Source: Euptelea pleiosperma (Eukaryota; Streptophyta; Magnoliopsida; Ranunculales; Eupteleaceae). From it: a stretch of 64,000 bases of DNA. Below are positions 33,794-45,793 of the stretch, in pieces; the stretch's first letter is position 1; each line of letters begins with the position of its first letter. Where the stretch lies: assembly GCA_035048495.1 (NCBI GenBank), contig CM068542.1, forward strand, positions 36,361,109 to 36,425,108, written 5' to 3'. The notes beneath the pieces were generated by a model, which was not told the DNA's origin, searched no databases, and was given only the letters and a program-made list of their open reading frames with translations. A program made the position numbers and the translations under genes.

Positions 33794-36596
33794 TGGTGCC
33801 ACTTATAAAAAAAACCAAGGTTTAAAAGGGGCTGTTATAATGGTATAACAGATTGGGGATGTTACCATTTTTTTCGTTATAACGACCGTTATAATGGATT
33901 GTAACGCACACAAGCAAAAAAAGGAAAATGAAAAATAGCAAAACCAACAGAAAAATATGGCACTAAATTTCAAATTTACAATAAAATTTATAACGAAAAT
34001 AATGGAAATAACAGGGGAATGTGGCAATCACTCTGGCGGGGTACTCTCTTACACATCAGGCCTTCACACAATCACTCAGGTTCTTAGTGTCACAGGCCTC
34101 AGCCCATCCGTCCCTTTTGCAATTCTAATTGGAAGTTATGAAGTTTTAAAAAGTTCACACACACACACACACAAAAAAATTATAAAATAAAAAAAATATA
34201 TATATATATATATATAAAAGGAGCACCCTACGTTTAGGGAATTCCTGACCTCCATACGTGCCTGATCAAAGGTGTGCTACAACCCTCACCCTATGTATGG
34301 CACGTACCACTAAACCTGTTCCAACCCTTGTTAAGAAAGTAAGCAAGGAAGATCTAAGTGGCTCATTACTTAGGCCCAACCAGAGGGAAGGTGGAATATA
34401 TTTACCTCTTATCATATTTTGCCATTTGGGACCTTTTTGTTTGGTAAGTGAGAAAAAGAGTTCCTATGGCGAATATTTAGCTAGACGAATATTATCTTGC
34501 CTAAATATTTGTTCATATCAATATTTAACAACGTTTGGTAAGTGTATTACCTAGCTTACTTCATTTTCTTTCAATTTCAGTGGGTCCCACATGTCAAAGT
34601 AAGTCAAATATGGGTTGGGTGAGTGTGGGACCCACATATTAGGTCACATGATCCCAAAAAAAAACTCATTTTTATCTTTTTTATATATTAAAAAATTTAT
34701 TTTTATTGTAAATAGAGGTTTTCCCGCGAGAAAATAAAATTTCCCACCAAGGCTTATTCTGTGTGAAAATATTTACTTGGGAGGAGGTGATTAAATGTTT
34801 TCCCGCAACGGCGGGCAAATTTGTGAGCCAGGCTAAATATTCGGTGGGGCAAATGCGTGTCAAACACGTCCGGACGAATATTAGCACGCGCACATATTTT
34901 ATTTGTCCGCCGCGGTGGCCTGCCAAACATGCCCTAAGATGATATGTAGCAAAAAGCACGTGGCTATTTATGTGATTTCTTTTACAAAGTGGGATTATGA
35001 TTGGATCTCATAGATATACTGACCAATAATTGTTAGCTCATCCTTTTTTATCATAGGGTTTATGAACAGGCCCATGTGTGGGTTTCAAGCCCATGATACT
35101 AATGGTTGAATCTAATGGTTAGAAATCACATTCAAATGGTTAGAGACCTTGTAATCACGTTTTTCTCAAAGGAAAAAGAATCTCTTACAACAACGGGCAC
35201 CATAACTATGTGTTGATGTTTTTCCACTTTTAGGAACAGTGATGAAAAGGACCTCTCTCTCTCTCTGGCAACTTTTGTAATTGTAACGAACCTAGGGGAC
35301 CAAATATCCATGAGGTCAGTGGGCCGTGGTCCCTAAAATGATTTCCACGCGGAATTTTTAGATTTCTAATCCTTGGATTGTATCCTTAGTTTTGGAAGGT
35401 TTATTTTTAATTGTGGGATTCTACTATTATTTGGTGTACTTAGATCTAAATGTTAGAAGAAGAAAAAAAGGTGTCACATGGTATGTAGGTTCACCTACCT
35501 AGGGATCTACCAAGCATCTGGTCAGTGGTCTCTAATAATGTGCCACGTGGGTTGTTATACTATGATTCGTCCGTTGATAATCAAGAAAATGACTACAATC
35601 CGAGTAAACTTAGATGATCGGGACCTGTCATCGGCATATGAATTTTATACAGGCTGACCACCTCGGCCTCACCACGCATGTACCCAAGTAATGCTGCGTT
35701 TGGGAGTGCAGTTTATAAGCTATAAGCCGGCTTATAGCAGTTGCGAACCACCATAAGCATTTTTCGGGTGTTTGGCAAAAACATAAAAAGCAGCCGTTCA
35801 TAATTGTTTTAAGCTACAAAAAGGCAAAACGCAAAATACACTGGAGTACACCCTGTCATCAAAAGAGAATTGTTTTGGCAAAATACACTCAGTACACCCT
35901 GCCTACATATGTGGTGAGGCCAAGGTGGTCAGCCGTACAAAATCCACGTGCCAATGGGGCCGGGAATCAAAGTTTTATTCTTACAACCTATTTATTAGGG
36001 GTACTTGTCAGACATTTTAGGTAGGTAGACTTCAAAGTTTGATGTCCCCCGGGGTAGGAAAGTAAAAATTCGTTGGAATGACTTCAAACATTGAAGTCCC
36101 CCTCCCAAAATGTCGAACAAGTACCCTTGGTAACCACAAGGGGGTTGGCTTAAGGGATTGGGGTACTTGTCAGGCGTTTTCGGTGGGGAGACTTCAAAGT
36201 TTGATATGTCCCCCTAGGGCCAGCGAATATTTTCTCTCAGGCGTGTTTGATTACCAAGTGAGAAAATTACATTTTCCTTGAGAAAACACAACTGTCTATT
36301 GTTAGATAGCCAGTATAAATCTATATAATTTTCCCTAACAAGCCATTTAAATCTGGATAATTTTCCTACTAAGCCAGGAATTCATTTCCCATCCGGATAG
36401 GTGAGAATTCATTTCCACCTCAAAATACACCTTTATTTTCTCACCTGATTAAAATATGTGTTCTCAGTTGCAATCAATCAGCCATTTAAGGCATATCCTA
36501 GATGTATTTTCTCAGAAAATTTTTCCATGCAATCAAACACGGCCTTAATTCCATTAGGTTGGCCAGTACGACAATGTATTTGTGTGGAATCTATTA
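33794..36596. repeat. Segmental repeat Q, copy of 2.55-6.6 kb
   Basis: After the MITE comes 'gccacttataaaaaaaacca' and a TAACGG-type segment (about 33820-34015), then the sequence of 3.86-5.1 kb in the same order, then the 'gggtacttgtcagacatttt' block. Compared with copy P, Q has a Harbinger MITE (34438-34934) and an insertion near 35694-35850 ('gctgcgtttgggagtgcag'). It lacks the element at 5151-6308. A short (AT)n run is at 34195-34216. No gene. Confidence 0.8.
34438..34934. mobile_element. Harbinger-type MITE (GGGCCTGTTTGG family)
   Basis: The ends GGGACCTTTTTGTTTGG and CCAAACATGCCC are inverted. The paralogous site at 4191-4197 ('gccatttaaagatg') is empty, which fixes the insertion. The interior is shared with 56704-57217, for example 'tgggtcccacat' and 'gttttcccgc'. 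Confidence 0.8.
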
Positions 36597-38440
36597 TCTA
36601 TACTAAAGCTCGACCCTGTTGAGGTGGCGCTTTCTCCAGCTTTTTAGTTTATCCCAAAAATACCCCTGCACAAAATATCTCTCTTTTCAATCTTCTCACT
36701 CTCCTATTTAATTTCTTCATTAATTCTTAAATTCTCTCCATCTCTAATTAATTCCAAAACGTCTTCTCTCTTTCCATTCCTACGACTCTCCATCTCCTTA
36801 TTTCATTCATTAATTCCTTAATTTTCAACAATGCATTAATAAATCTATTTTGGTTTGATTCCAAAACCAACATCTCTCTTTCCAATCCTGTCACTCTCCC
36901 TCTATTTAATTTCATCATTAATTCTTAAATTCTCTACCATCTCCAATTAATTCCAAAACGTTTTCTCTCTTTCCAATCCTATAATTCTCCATCTCCTTAT
37001 TTCATTCATTAATTCCTAAATTTTCAACAATGCATTAAGAAATTCATTTTGATTTGTTTCCAAAATCAATGCATTAATTACGTCATTCTCTCTATTAATT
37101 TCTAAATACCATTTCCTCATTCTCCCAAATACGTTTCAAAAACTCCAATCGTTCTCTCTATTCCAAAACGAGATCAAAATTCTCATAAATTGAAATGCTC
37201 CACATCTCTATGCTTATAGCTTTATAAGTGTAGAGCCATAAAGGATGGTTGTAAGAAAGGCGTTAGAAGTGAGAGACTAGAGAAGAAGAAAAAAGACAAT
37301 GAAGGAGAATGAGAAGAAGAAAAGGTGGTTGAGGAGGAATTGTTATTTATTTCAGAGTTTTTTGATGATTTTTTTAGGGTTTGAATTGTTAGGCAGTTCA
37401 TTGATCTAATTGAAAATTCAATTTCATTTGGCTTTAATCATTTTTTTCTTCTTCATTTCTTTTGTCATTTGTATGGAGTTATCTCAGTTGGGATGATATA
37501 ACCAAGCACGTTATAAGCTCATTTCAATTTAAAACGAGCTTTGCAATGGCAGAATATCGACTGAAAATATTATCATATGGGTTCAATAGTGGATGATATA
37601 TCTATGTGACGAATATATCACAGTAAAACCAAAATAATACTGCAAGTAACCACCTTGGAGCAAAAGTTAAAAATCAAGGAAGAACGTCCCAATAGACTCT
37701 CCTCAACGTAGCTTAATCTTTTTAGGGGTTGCAATGTTTATTTACATTAATGGGTTGATCAAAATGTTTTCTTCTTCTTATTCTTTGTTTGTTGATCCGT
37801 TTTTTTCTTATTAGGTATGAAATTATCGCATATTGTCATCTTTATCATCTCATGTAGGTCTCACATACTATCTCATATCTACTCTTTTGGTGTGATATGA
37901 TACCAAAGAATTTGTCATTGGTCTCTAGACACATTTTTGAGAATTGTATAAACGTTGATAACAACGCGTTAATTCTCAAAGTCACTATGAAAACGTCACT
38001 AAAGTCTTTCTATACGTCAATATCTTTTTCTCTCATTCTATTTAATCTGCCACCAAGCATAATTCTGACCTTTTCAAGAGGATATGTTTTAGGAAAGAGA
38101 GTTATTTAAAAAATGGAAGAAAATTTAAGAAGAGACATCAGGCCATTTAAAGAGGAGATATTTTAGAAAATTTAGTTGTTTTAGAAAATGAATGAAATTT
38201 AAGGAGAGAAATAGAGCACGACGGGAAGAATTAGGCGAGACTGAAATATAAATCTAAGAAATTCTAAAATTTTTACTCACTATTTAAAACTAATAGGTAA
38301 GGAAAGTTTTAAGACTTTGTTGAAATTAATAAAGTCGATTAATTATATTTTGTTCTTTAAAGTAATTATAGAGAATCCAAGGAATACGATTGTTATCACT
38401 AGCAAAGACTAATAAATAATATCTTTTCATAATAATATTT
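36597..38440 (+). mobile_element. Helitron, 5' part, 3' end missing
   Basis: TCTATACTAAAGCTCGACC, preceded by A, is the same 5' terminus as at 12138. The sequence then follows the outer Helitron (multiple 'ccaaaacgtcttctctcttt' motifs). No hairpin plus CTAG end is seen before the gypsy fragment begins at about 38440, so it is truncated or its end has decayed. No gene. Confidence 0.65.
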
Positions 38441-40159
38441 TTTTTGAACAATATCTAAATAAGCTGCCATCCTCTCATCTCGGGCTAGATATGTCCCAGC
38501 GAATTGACTGACGACCAGCTGTGAATCAGTATATACGGTAATATCTTTTATCCCGAGATCAAGTGCTGTCTGGAGTCCCGAAATCATTGCTTCATATTCT
38601 ACTTCATTATTGAATGCCACGAACCCGAGTTTAACAGATTTTTCCAATCTAGTATTCTCAGGTGTGACCAGGACGACTCCTATACCTGACCCGTTCTCAC
38701 TGGCTGATCCATCAGTAAACAGTCTCCATCCCGTCTTGGGATTCAACATCTCTGGCATCTCGGGAAGTGGGAAAACTTCTCTGTCCTCGCTCCCAATGTC
38801 TGACACATCTTGAACTGGAAAATCAGCCAAAAACCCGGCTAAGGCATGTCCCTTCTCAGATGTTCTTGGTGAGAACTGAATGTCGTATTGAGCCAAATAA
38901 ATTGCCCATTTAGCCATTCTTCCTGACAAATCGATCTTACCGAGTATAGATTTCAAAGGATGCTCTGCATAGACTGTAATAGTTCTGCCTTCGAAGTAGG
39001 GTTTAAAACATCTCGAAGCATAAATCAAAGCCAGAACAGCTTTCTCGATTGTGGCATATCTCGTTTCTGCCCCAATAAGAGTCTTACTGGTAAAATATAC
39101 TGGCCGTTCTTCCCGATCGAGCTCACGGAAGAGGACGACGCTAATGGATTCATCAGTGGTAGCCAAATAAAGACCCAGAGGTTCCCCTTGATCAGGTTTA
39201 GAAAGAATCGGAGGTTGTGAGAGATAATGTTTGAGCTTTTGAAAGGCTTCATCACATTCTTCTGTCCAGTCAAATCTTCCATTCTTCTTCAAGAGCCTGA
39301 ATAAAGGTCTGCATCTATCTGACGATCTTGCTATGAAGCGATTCAATGCTGCTATCCTCCCGGCAAGCTTTTGGACTTCCTTCCTATTCTTCGGTGAAGG
39401 CATATCTGTTAAAGCCCTGATCTGCTCGGGATTAGCTTCAATGCCTCGCCTTGTAATGAGATAACTTAGAAATTTTCCTGAGGTCACTCCAAAGACGCAC
39501 TTGGCAGGATTGAGCTTCATTTGATACTCTCGAAGACGATCAAAAGTTTTCCTGAGATCTCCCAGATGTAATTCCCGAGTCCTTGTTTTAACCATCATAT
39601 CATCTATATATACCTCCATTGTCACGCCAATCATATCATGGAACATTCTATTGACGAGACGTTGATAAGTGGCTCCTGCATTCTTGAGGCCAAAAGGCAT
39701 CACTCTGTAACAAAAGACGCCCCTATCAGTCGTGAAGGCCGTCATCTCCTGATCTGGCTCATACAGAGGGATCTGATTATAACCCGAATACCCATCCATG
39801 AAAGATAAGATCTCATATCCCGAGGTTGCATCAACAAGTTGATCAATCCTCGGCAAGGGATATGGATCTTTAGGGCAGGCCTTATTCAAGTGTGTGAAGT
39901 CTATGCAGACTCTGATTTTCCCATTCTTCTTCGGAACAGCCACTATGTTGGCTAACCATTGAGCATTGTTGACTTCGCGGATGAATCCGGCCTCCAGGAG
40001 TTTATCAATCTCTTCCTGGACTGCCCGCTGCTTCTCAGGAGCAATCCTCCGAGGTCTCTGTTTCACAGGTAGATGATCTCTATTTACCTGTAAACGATGG
40101 TAGGAAATGTCGGGAGAAATACCCGGCATATCATTGAATGACCATGCGAAAATATCCAT
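38399..40159 (-). pseudogene. Ty3/gypsy (Tat type) reverse transcriptase-RNase H, truncated
   Basis: The open frame of 586 codons encodes the RT: the catalytic strand SFMDGYSGYNQI (about 119-130), MPFGLKNAGATYQ, and YIDD at 184-187. Then come the connection and a first, weak RNase H, and a second plant-type RNase H starting LFTDGSASENGSG and ending with VYTDSQLVV. A dual RNase H is a hallmark of Tat/Ogre-lineage elements. The coding sequence breaks after about AAYLDIVQK into AT-rich non-element sequence at about 38440, so integrase, the 3' part and the 3' LTR are missing. The element is dead. It reads towards the left, with gag and protease upstream at higher coordinates. Confidence 0.9.
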
Positions 40160-40366
40160 ATAAGATTTCAGAAAATCAGTGTAGGATATCTTCTCTTCGA
40201 CAGATAAACCAGCCCCGATAAAAGTATACTTTGGGTTTTCCTTACTACCGAGGTTAACCTGATCAGTCTCCTCTACCGTTGGAATGGTCCCTTGCTCATA
40301 GATATCATTATCATCTTCCCGGCTCAGCGCAGTCTGCTCTAGACTTGCCGGGATGCGCTCTGATTG

Positions 40367-41068
40367 CTATTGCTCTGCAATTAAAGATGAGGTTCCCTTT
40401 CCATGATGATCCTCCTGGACTGGGACCTCCTTCGATTTCAGGGCCATGGCATAACATTTTGTCGAGATGGCCTGATCTCCTTTGAGCTCCATAATCCCGT
40501 GAGCAGTCGGGAATCTGAATAATTGATGGTAAGTAGACGGTACCCCCTTTACTTCATGTATCCACGCTCTCCCCAAAATGCCATTGTAGGGGGATGGTGT
40601 ATCTAGAACAAGAAATTCGGCCATAGACGTGATCGGTCCTGTCTTTACTGGCAGAATTACTTTCCCCACTGCATATTCTCTCTGGCCGCTGAATCCGACC
40701 AGGGGAACATTGCTCTGGATAAGATCTGATGGGTTAAAACCCATCTTCCGATAAGCCTCTGCGAATAGAATTTTGGCTGAGCTCCCGGGATCAATCAACA
40801 GACGCTTTACCTCATAATTACCCACAGGCAAAGTGAGCACTAACGCATCCGAATGTGGATGATCTACTCCCACGAGATCTCTATAGGAGAAGAAAATGGC
40901 TGCGTCAGTGCTTTCCATCATTTCCACGGGATCTGTTATTCTAGGTCCCGTTGATAGGTGCAAGATCTCATTAAGATGTTCGACCTTCCTGATTTTAATC
41001 CTGTCCACCCTCTCCGTCTCTCCACGGGATAGTTGCCGTCCTCCCCCGTGTATGACGTCAATTACCAA
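40367..41068 (-). pseudogene. Gypsy Tat-type aspartic protease region
   Basis: The frame encodes a retropepsin-like domain. The active-site region reads LIDPGSSAKILF where D-S/T-G-S is expected, so the residue after the catalytic aspartate is proline. The ILGRAWIH segment further on is typical of plant gypsy proteases. The frame is broken between here and the RT frame (40160-40366), showing decay. Confidence 0.8.
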
Positions 41069-42600
41069 CCCACGTTCTTGCTGTTTAACGGGGTTCTTAT
41101 CTTTCTTGAGAACCTCGGCTCAGCTACTGCCCCAGTCGTGCTGGCAATGAACTGCTGCAAAAAGCCTTGGTTAATTAGGTCCTCAACCTTATGTCTCAAC
41201 GCCCAGCATTTATCAGTTATGTGCCCTACTTCTTGGTGGAAGGCACAGAATTGTGTCATATCTCTATCTCCCTTCAAGTCCGGCCTCATTGGTCTGGGAT
41301 ATTGAAGATATTTTTCGTTTTTAATCAGATCAAATATCTGACTATGGGTCTTGTTCAATGATGTAAAAATCCTCTTCTCTCGGCGGGGATACTGCCCAGT
41401 GCTTCCCGACTTCTCTGGTTTCTTCTCGAGAATCTCTGCCGTCGTAATAATATCAGTTGCAGCCTTCTGCTTTCCCTTCGAAATTTTGCTGGACGCCGGG
41501 GCCTTCTTTACCTCATTCACAGATATAGCCACTCCTTGGCCTCGTTGGAGTGTGTCATCCTCAAGTTTAGAATATTTTTCAACTCGAAGAAACAGGGCTT
41601 CTATACTCACCGGCCTATTCTTCGTTAAAGACATGTATAGACCAGAACTTGTGGATAATGCCTTGCGAAAGGCTGTAACGGCATGCTTATCATCACAGTC
41701 TTCCACTGTGGTCATGAGAGTACGGAATCTCTTTGTAAAATCTCGCAACGTTTCTTTCTGATCACAATGTACATTGAATAATACGTCGACATCATTCTTA
41801 TGTAATCTGTTGCAAGAATATCGAGTGATGAAGAGAGTACTTAACTTGGTGAAATCAGAAATGGTTCGGGGGGGCTATATGGTTAAACCAGATCAACGCA
41901 TCATCGCTCAAAGTGGAAGGGAACATCCTACAAAGGAGTTCGTCTTGAAACTCCCACATCGTCATCGCTTTTCTGAAGCGAAGCATGTGATTCACAAGAT
42001 CTGTATCTCTTGTGAATATCGAAAATTTGGGATAAGAGAAAGATTTTGGGGCACGATACCCCTGTATTTCTTCTGTAAAAGGAGAATCTCTAGGAACTCT
42101 CGTTGCCATTGCAGTCATTTTATCAGCCAATGTTTCTTTCTTTCCCATCATCTCAGCTACCAGATCAGCAATCTGCTTCTTGGTTTCTGGCTGAATATGA
42201 TCCGAACTTCATTGACAGGAAGACTCGGCTTTATGACGTTTCTCTGGAAGTGGAATTTGGGAATCCCCATGTCTACTACGTGGATTCCGCAAGACAGATT
42301 CCTCTAAATTCGATCTATCCGAATGGAAATGACTTTTCTGATGATGACTATGTCTGGCTGTACCAGATATATAGCCACCGGTTCGTTCGGCTGTCATCCG
42401 CTGCTTCAACTCCTCATTTTCTTCGCGCAATTAGGCAATCATCTTCTGCTGATTGTCCAATTCTCTCGCTCTTCTGCCCTCCGTGATAGCATCTCTGAGA
42501 TCGCTAGTAGGATTCTTCTCTCTTCCACTCCTGAGACCTGTACGTCTGGTATCCACCATTGTTTGAATCGAATATCTCTTAGAACGAAAAACTTCTAGTC
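41062..42600 (-). pseudogene. Gypsy Tat-type gag remnant
   Basis: The minus strand has retrotransposon gag pieces. An N-terminal segment (42209-42430), a segment with PFTEEIQGYRAPKSF and WFNHIAPP (41855-42151), and a C-terminal part (41062-41748) with a C/H-rich stretch CAFHQEVGHITDKCWALRH are typical of this lineage. The pieces are in different frames with stops between them. Just inside the LTR the minus strand reads TGGCGCCGTCTGTGGGAA, a likely primer-binding site. Confidence 0.85.
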
Positions 42601-42605
42601 ATTCC

Positions 42606-42623
42606 CACAGACGGCGCCAAAAG
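42606..42623 (-). other. Primer-binding site of the gypsy element
   Basis: On the minus strand TGGCGCCGTCTGTGGGAA lies a few bases inside the LTR (separated by ATCTTT). This TGGCGCCGTC-type PBS is common in plant Tat/Athila-group elements. It fixes 42625-43914 as the element's 5' LTR. Confidence 0.65.
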
Positions 42624-42624
42624 A

Positions 42625-43914
42625 TGTGGGGAAAAAATATCTGATCTAACCCACACAATCTTCGAGGTCAGACGATTCAGATTTTGGCGATGATCGGACG
42701 ATTCTGAGGCTCCAGGACGAAACTGCTTTCTCCTCTGCGAAGGATAGGATGATCTCCATATGAGATTTGATTGTACCTGTTGACAAGGCTCCGACGCTCA
42801 AGTCAGCTTAGGAAATGTAACAGGTTTCAAGAAAATAGTAAAAGGTTTCAGAGTTTAGGCTATCTGGATCTGGAGAGCAAAATCCCCTCCTCAGCTCTGA
42901 GGGCCTCATATTTATAACCTTAGAACTGGCGTGACTCACCTTCCACGTGTCTAGTCATTTATCAGTCAATGATGACTCAGATGGATTCTGTTATAAAACA
43001 GAATCTTATGGTTATATCTTGACTTCCTTGAATCGATCATACCTGAAATAACTGAAGTGACACTGAGGTGGCATCCTTCGTGTCAGGTATTCGGATAAGG
43101 AGATGCTGAATTCATGATAGTTCAACTAGCTGCCATGTGGCCAATATTCATTAGTTAAGAAATCGATTGTGTTCAGAATACTTACCTCGTACGTAAGAGA
43201 TCCTGCCACGCAAGTCATTTGACCTTATCTGGCTTTGCCGGGATGAGATTGAAATAGATCCCGTCACGTAAGTCTGGTGACCTTGTCGGGATATATTCAT
43301 CCAGCCAGTCATGTGATATTGCCGAGATACAATTGAGATAAATCCCGTCAAGTAAGGCGGTTGACCTTTGCCGGGATGAGATTGTAATAGATCCCGTCAA
43401 GCCCGCTGATCTTGTCGGATGAGATTGAAATAGATCCCATCAAGTCTGTTGTCCTTTTTAGGATGAGAATGCTATACGTCCCGTCAATCCTGTTGATCTT
43501 GTCGGGACACAGTCATTCAACAAATCATAGGACCTTGCCAGGGTGAGATCGAAATAAATCCCGTCAAGCCCGCTGATCTTGTCGGGATGATATTGAAATA
43601 GACCCCGGCAACTGAATTGTGAACAATGATTGTGTAGGGCAAGGTTGAATGCTTCCCGACATATTCAAGGCTGAGACGTTAATGCATTCTGTTAGAATCA
43701 CCTCTATGTGTCGATCATTCCATCATGACACATGGCATTTCCAATTAATGTAAAGTATGCGACACGATGGGCAATTTTAATGGCTCCCGATGATGACTCC
43801 GGCGCATTTAATTTCGCGTGCTGTCTACTAACACGTGTCATCTATTTGAATCCGCACGTGCTGAGCCAGGAACACGTGTCAGTTTTTGACTTGCTAGAAA
43901 ATACGGCACCCACA
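42625..43914 (-). mobile_element. 5' LTR of the gypsy Tat-type element
   Basis: In plus orientation it starts TGTGGGGAAAAAATATC and ends CGGCACCCACA, the same ends as the solo LTR at 24791-26259. Orientation and position next to the PBS make it the 5' LTR of the minus-strand element. Because the left half is lost there is no partner LTR or target duplication to check. Confidence 0.88.
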
Positions 43915-44224
43915 ATGATCTCTATCATCGTCGCAACAATTCAAAGCATTCTGATATTCATAGACTAGAAGTTGAAGAGTTATAGACCGTCGATTTTTAC
44001 CATGTAACTTGAAAACCACATTTGACTGGGTTAGAAATTTCAGAATGGGCTGATTTTTTGTTGGGGTTATCTATATGGTGACGAGATCATCCTCACCAAA
44101 AATCAGCCATTGATTCATCTTCTAAGAGTGTACACCAAAGTGTTGGTCAAAAATGTTGGTCACCGGAACGGACCCTAAAGGGAAACCATGGATTAAAAAT
44201 TATCTCGGGTCCCACTCTCCATAT
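43915..44224. repeat. Duplicated upstream flank of BAHD C
   Basis: It contains the 'gaatgggctgattttttg' and 'cgggtcccactctccatat' segments, also found at 7.26-7.29 and 7.58 kb. No gene. Confidence 0.6.
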
Positions 44225-45101
44225 CCTAGTTGCCAAGTTCGTGAATTATTCGCGAATAATTCGTGAACAATTCGTTTTACAAGGCAAAATGAATTATTCA
44301 GCCGAACAATTCAAAAATTCAGAATTATTCGCGAATAATTAAGGCCATGCATTTAAAACGTGTTTTATTCGGGTAGACGATTAATTCGGCCCATTAATTC
44401 GGCTAGAAAATAGAGTTAAAAAAAAAAAAACAAACAAAAAGGGAAAAAATTAAAAAAAAAAAACCCTAATTTCATTCTCGAATTCACGTTCCTTATCGTC
44501 TCCACCCTAATGTATATCTGCATGTGTTTAGGCATCCAAAGTTATCTCAATGGACATAAATATTCAATATATTATTATAAGGTGCATATGAGATGTTTGT
44601 AATAAGGACATTGCTAGTTTTAAGGAATATTTAAATATAAATTTTTTAATAAGAAGTTTTTTTTAATCTTTTTACAAAGAGGAAACTTGAGGTGTTTGAT
44701 CAGTAATACTTAGTCTCGAGATCTCATTAGTCTCATGTGTTTGTCATGCTAAATATTTTTAGGTTCACTGATCCCATGAATGGATTCATCCCTTGTGAAC
44801 CTACAAGCCAAAAACCAACCTGATAGGTAATTTGTAGTCGTTGGATTTTATAATTTTTTTTCATTACCAACTTCATGAACAAACCCATGGGTGGAAAACA
44901 ACATTGGTTCCAATGTCCGAATTTTTAACATCAAATTTTTGGCTCATAACCGAATGAAACATGAATGAATGCAGTTGCGAACTTTTACTGTTCTTCGAAT
45001 TTTTGACCGAATTTTTATCGACGAATTTTTAGACCATAACCGAATTATACTCGAACTTTTCCCGTCTCAAACATTCCCCGTATCCAAACTTAACAACTAG
45101 G
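44225..45101. mobile_element. Non-autonomous hAT element, 877 bp
   Basis: The ends CCTAGTTGCCAAGTTCG and the mirrored CAAACTTAACAACTAGG have about 14 of 17 matches. They are flanked by CTCCATAT (44217-44224) and CTCCATGT (45102-45109), an 8-bp duplication typical of hAT. The empty site CTCCATAT followed by 'tgcactatta' is at 7280-7297. The interior is AT-rich with 'gaattattcgcgaataatt' palindromes and no transposase. Confidence 0.85.
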
Positions 45102-45302
45102 CTCCATGTTGCACTATTACAGGAGAAATCTTTTTAGCCCTTGCCACATTTTGATCTGATCTCGGCGTCGGGGCACTTATAGTTAAGCGCCCACCAGTTA
45201 AGGTGGCCGTCTACGTCAACTGTAATCAGTAATTACCCAGTGGAGAAAAAGCAACTACAGTGACAACTTATTTGTGTCGAATCTATTTAATAATTGAAAT
45301 AG
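45102..45302. repeat. Upstream flank of BAHD C shared with 7.28-7.33 and 10.8 kb
   Basis: 'gcactattacaggagaaatc' to 'acttatagttaagcgcccac' is contiguous here but split at 7.3-10.8 kb by a MITE and the 3-kb solo LTR. It is non-coding. Confidence 0.65.
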
Positions 45303-45574
45303 AGGGATAAAACTTTGATGACCGGCCCTGTCATCGAAGGAGAAAACAGAGCAGATCTCGGCACGTGGATTTGTACGGATTGACCACCTCGGCCTCACCA
45401 CACACGTACCCAGGTTAGTGCTCAAGTCCTTTTTTCCAAAACACTCACTAGTGTACGTGGCAGTGAGGCCGAGGTGTCAGTCCGTACAATGAAGCCGAGG
45501 TGTCAGTCCTACAAATCCACGTGCCATCATCTGCTGCCCTGTCTTGTCCTTCGATGAGAGGCCCTGTTATCGAA
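45303..45574. mobile_element. MITE of the TTTGATGAC core type, decayed
   Basis: The left end GGATAAAACTTTGATGACCGG and internal 'ggcctcaccacacacgtac' and mirrored copies match 23289-23510. The right end has lost the AAGTTTTACTC motif. It lies about 220 bp 5' of the BAHD C start. Confidence 0.6.
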
Positions 45575-45793
45575 ATGGAGTAGTGACTAGTGAGTTGTGA
45601 GCACCAACTGAATTGTCTCCGGAAAGTCCTTCTCAAGTGACGTCTCACACCCACTATGTCTCGACAGGTGTTCAAAACGTGCCATGATAAAAAAGAAAAA
45701 TAAATAAAAAAATTCTTATTTCAGCTGTTCATAAGCGCAACCCCCAGCAGGCCGCACCCCATATTCTTGCTGATTGAGCCTTCTGACATCTCC

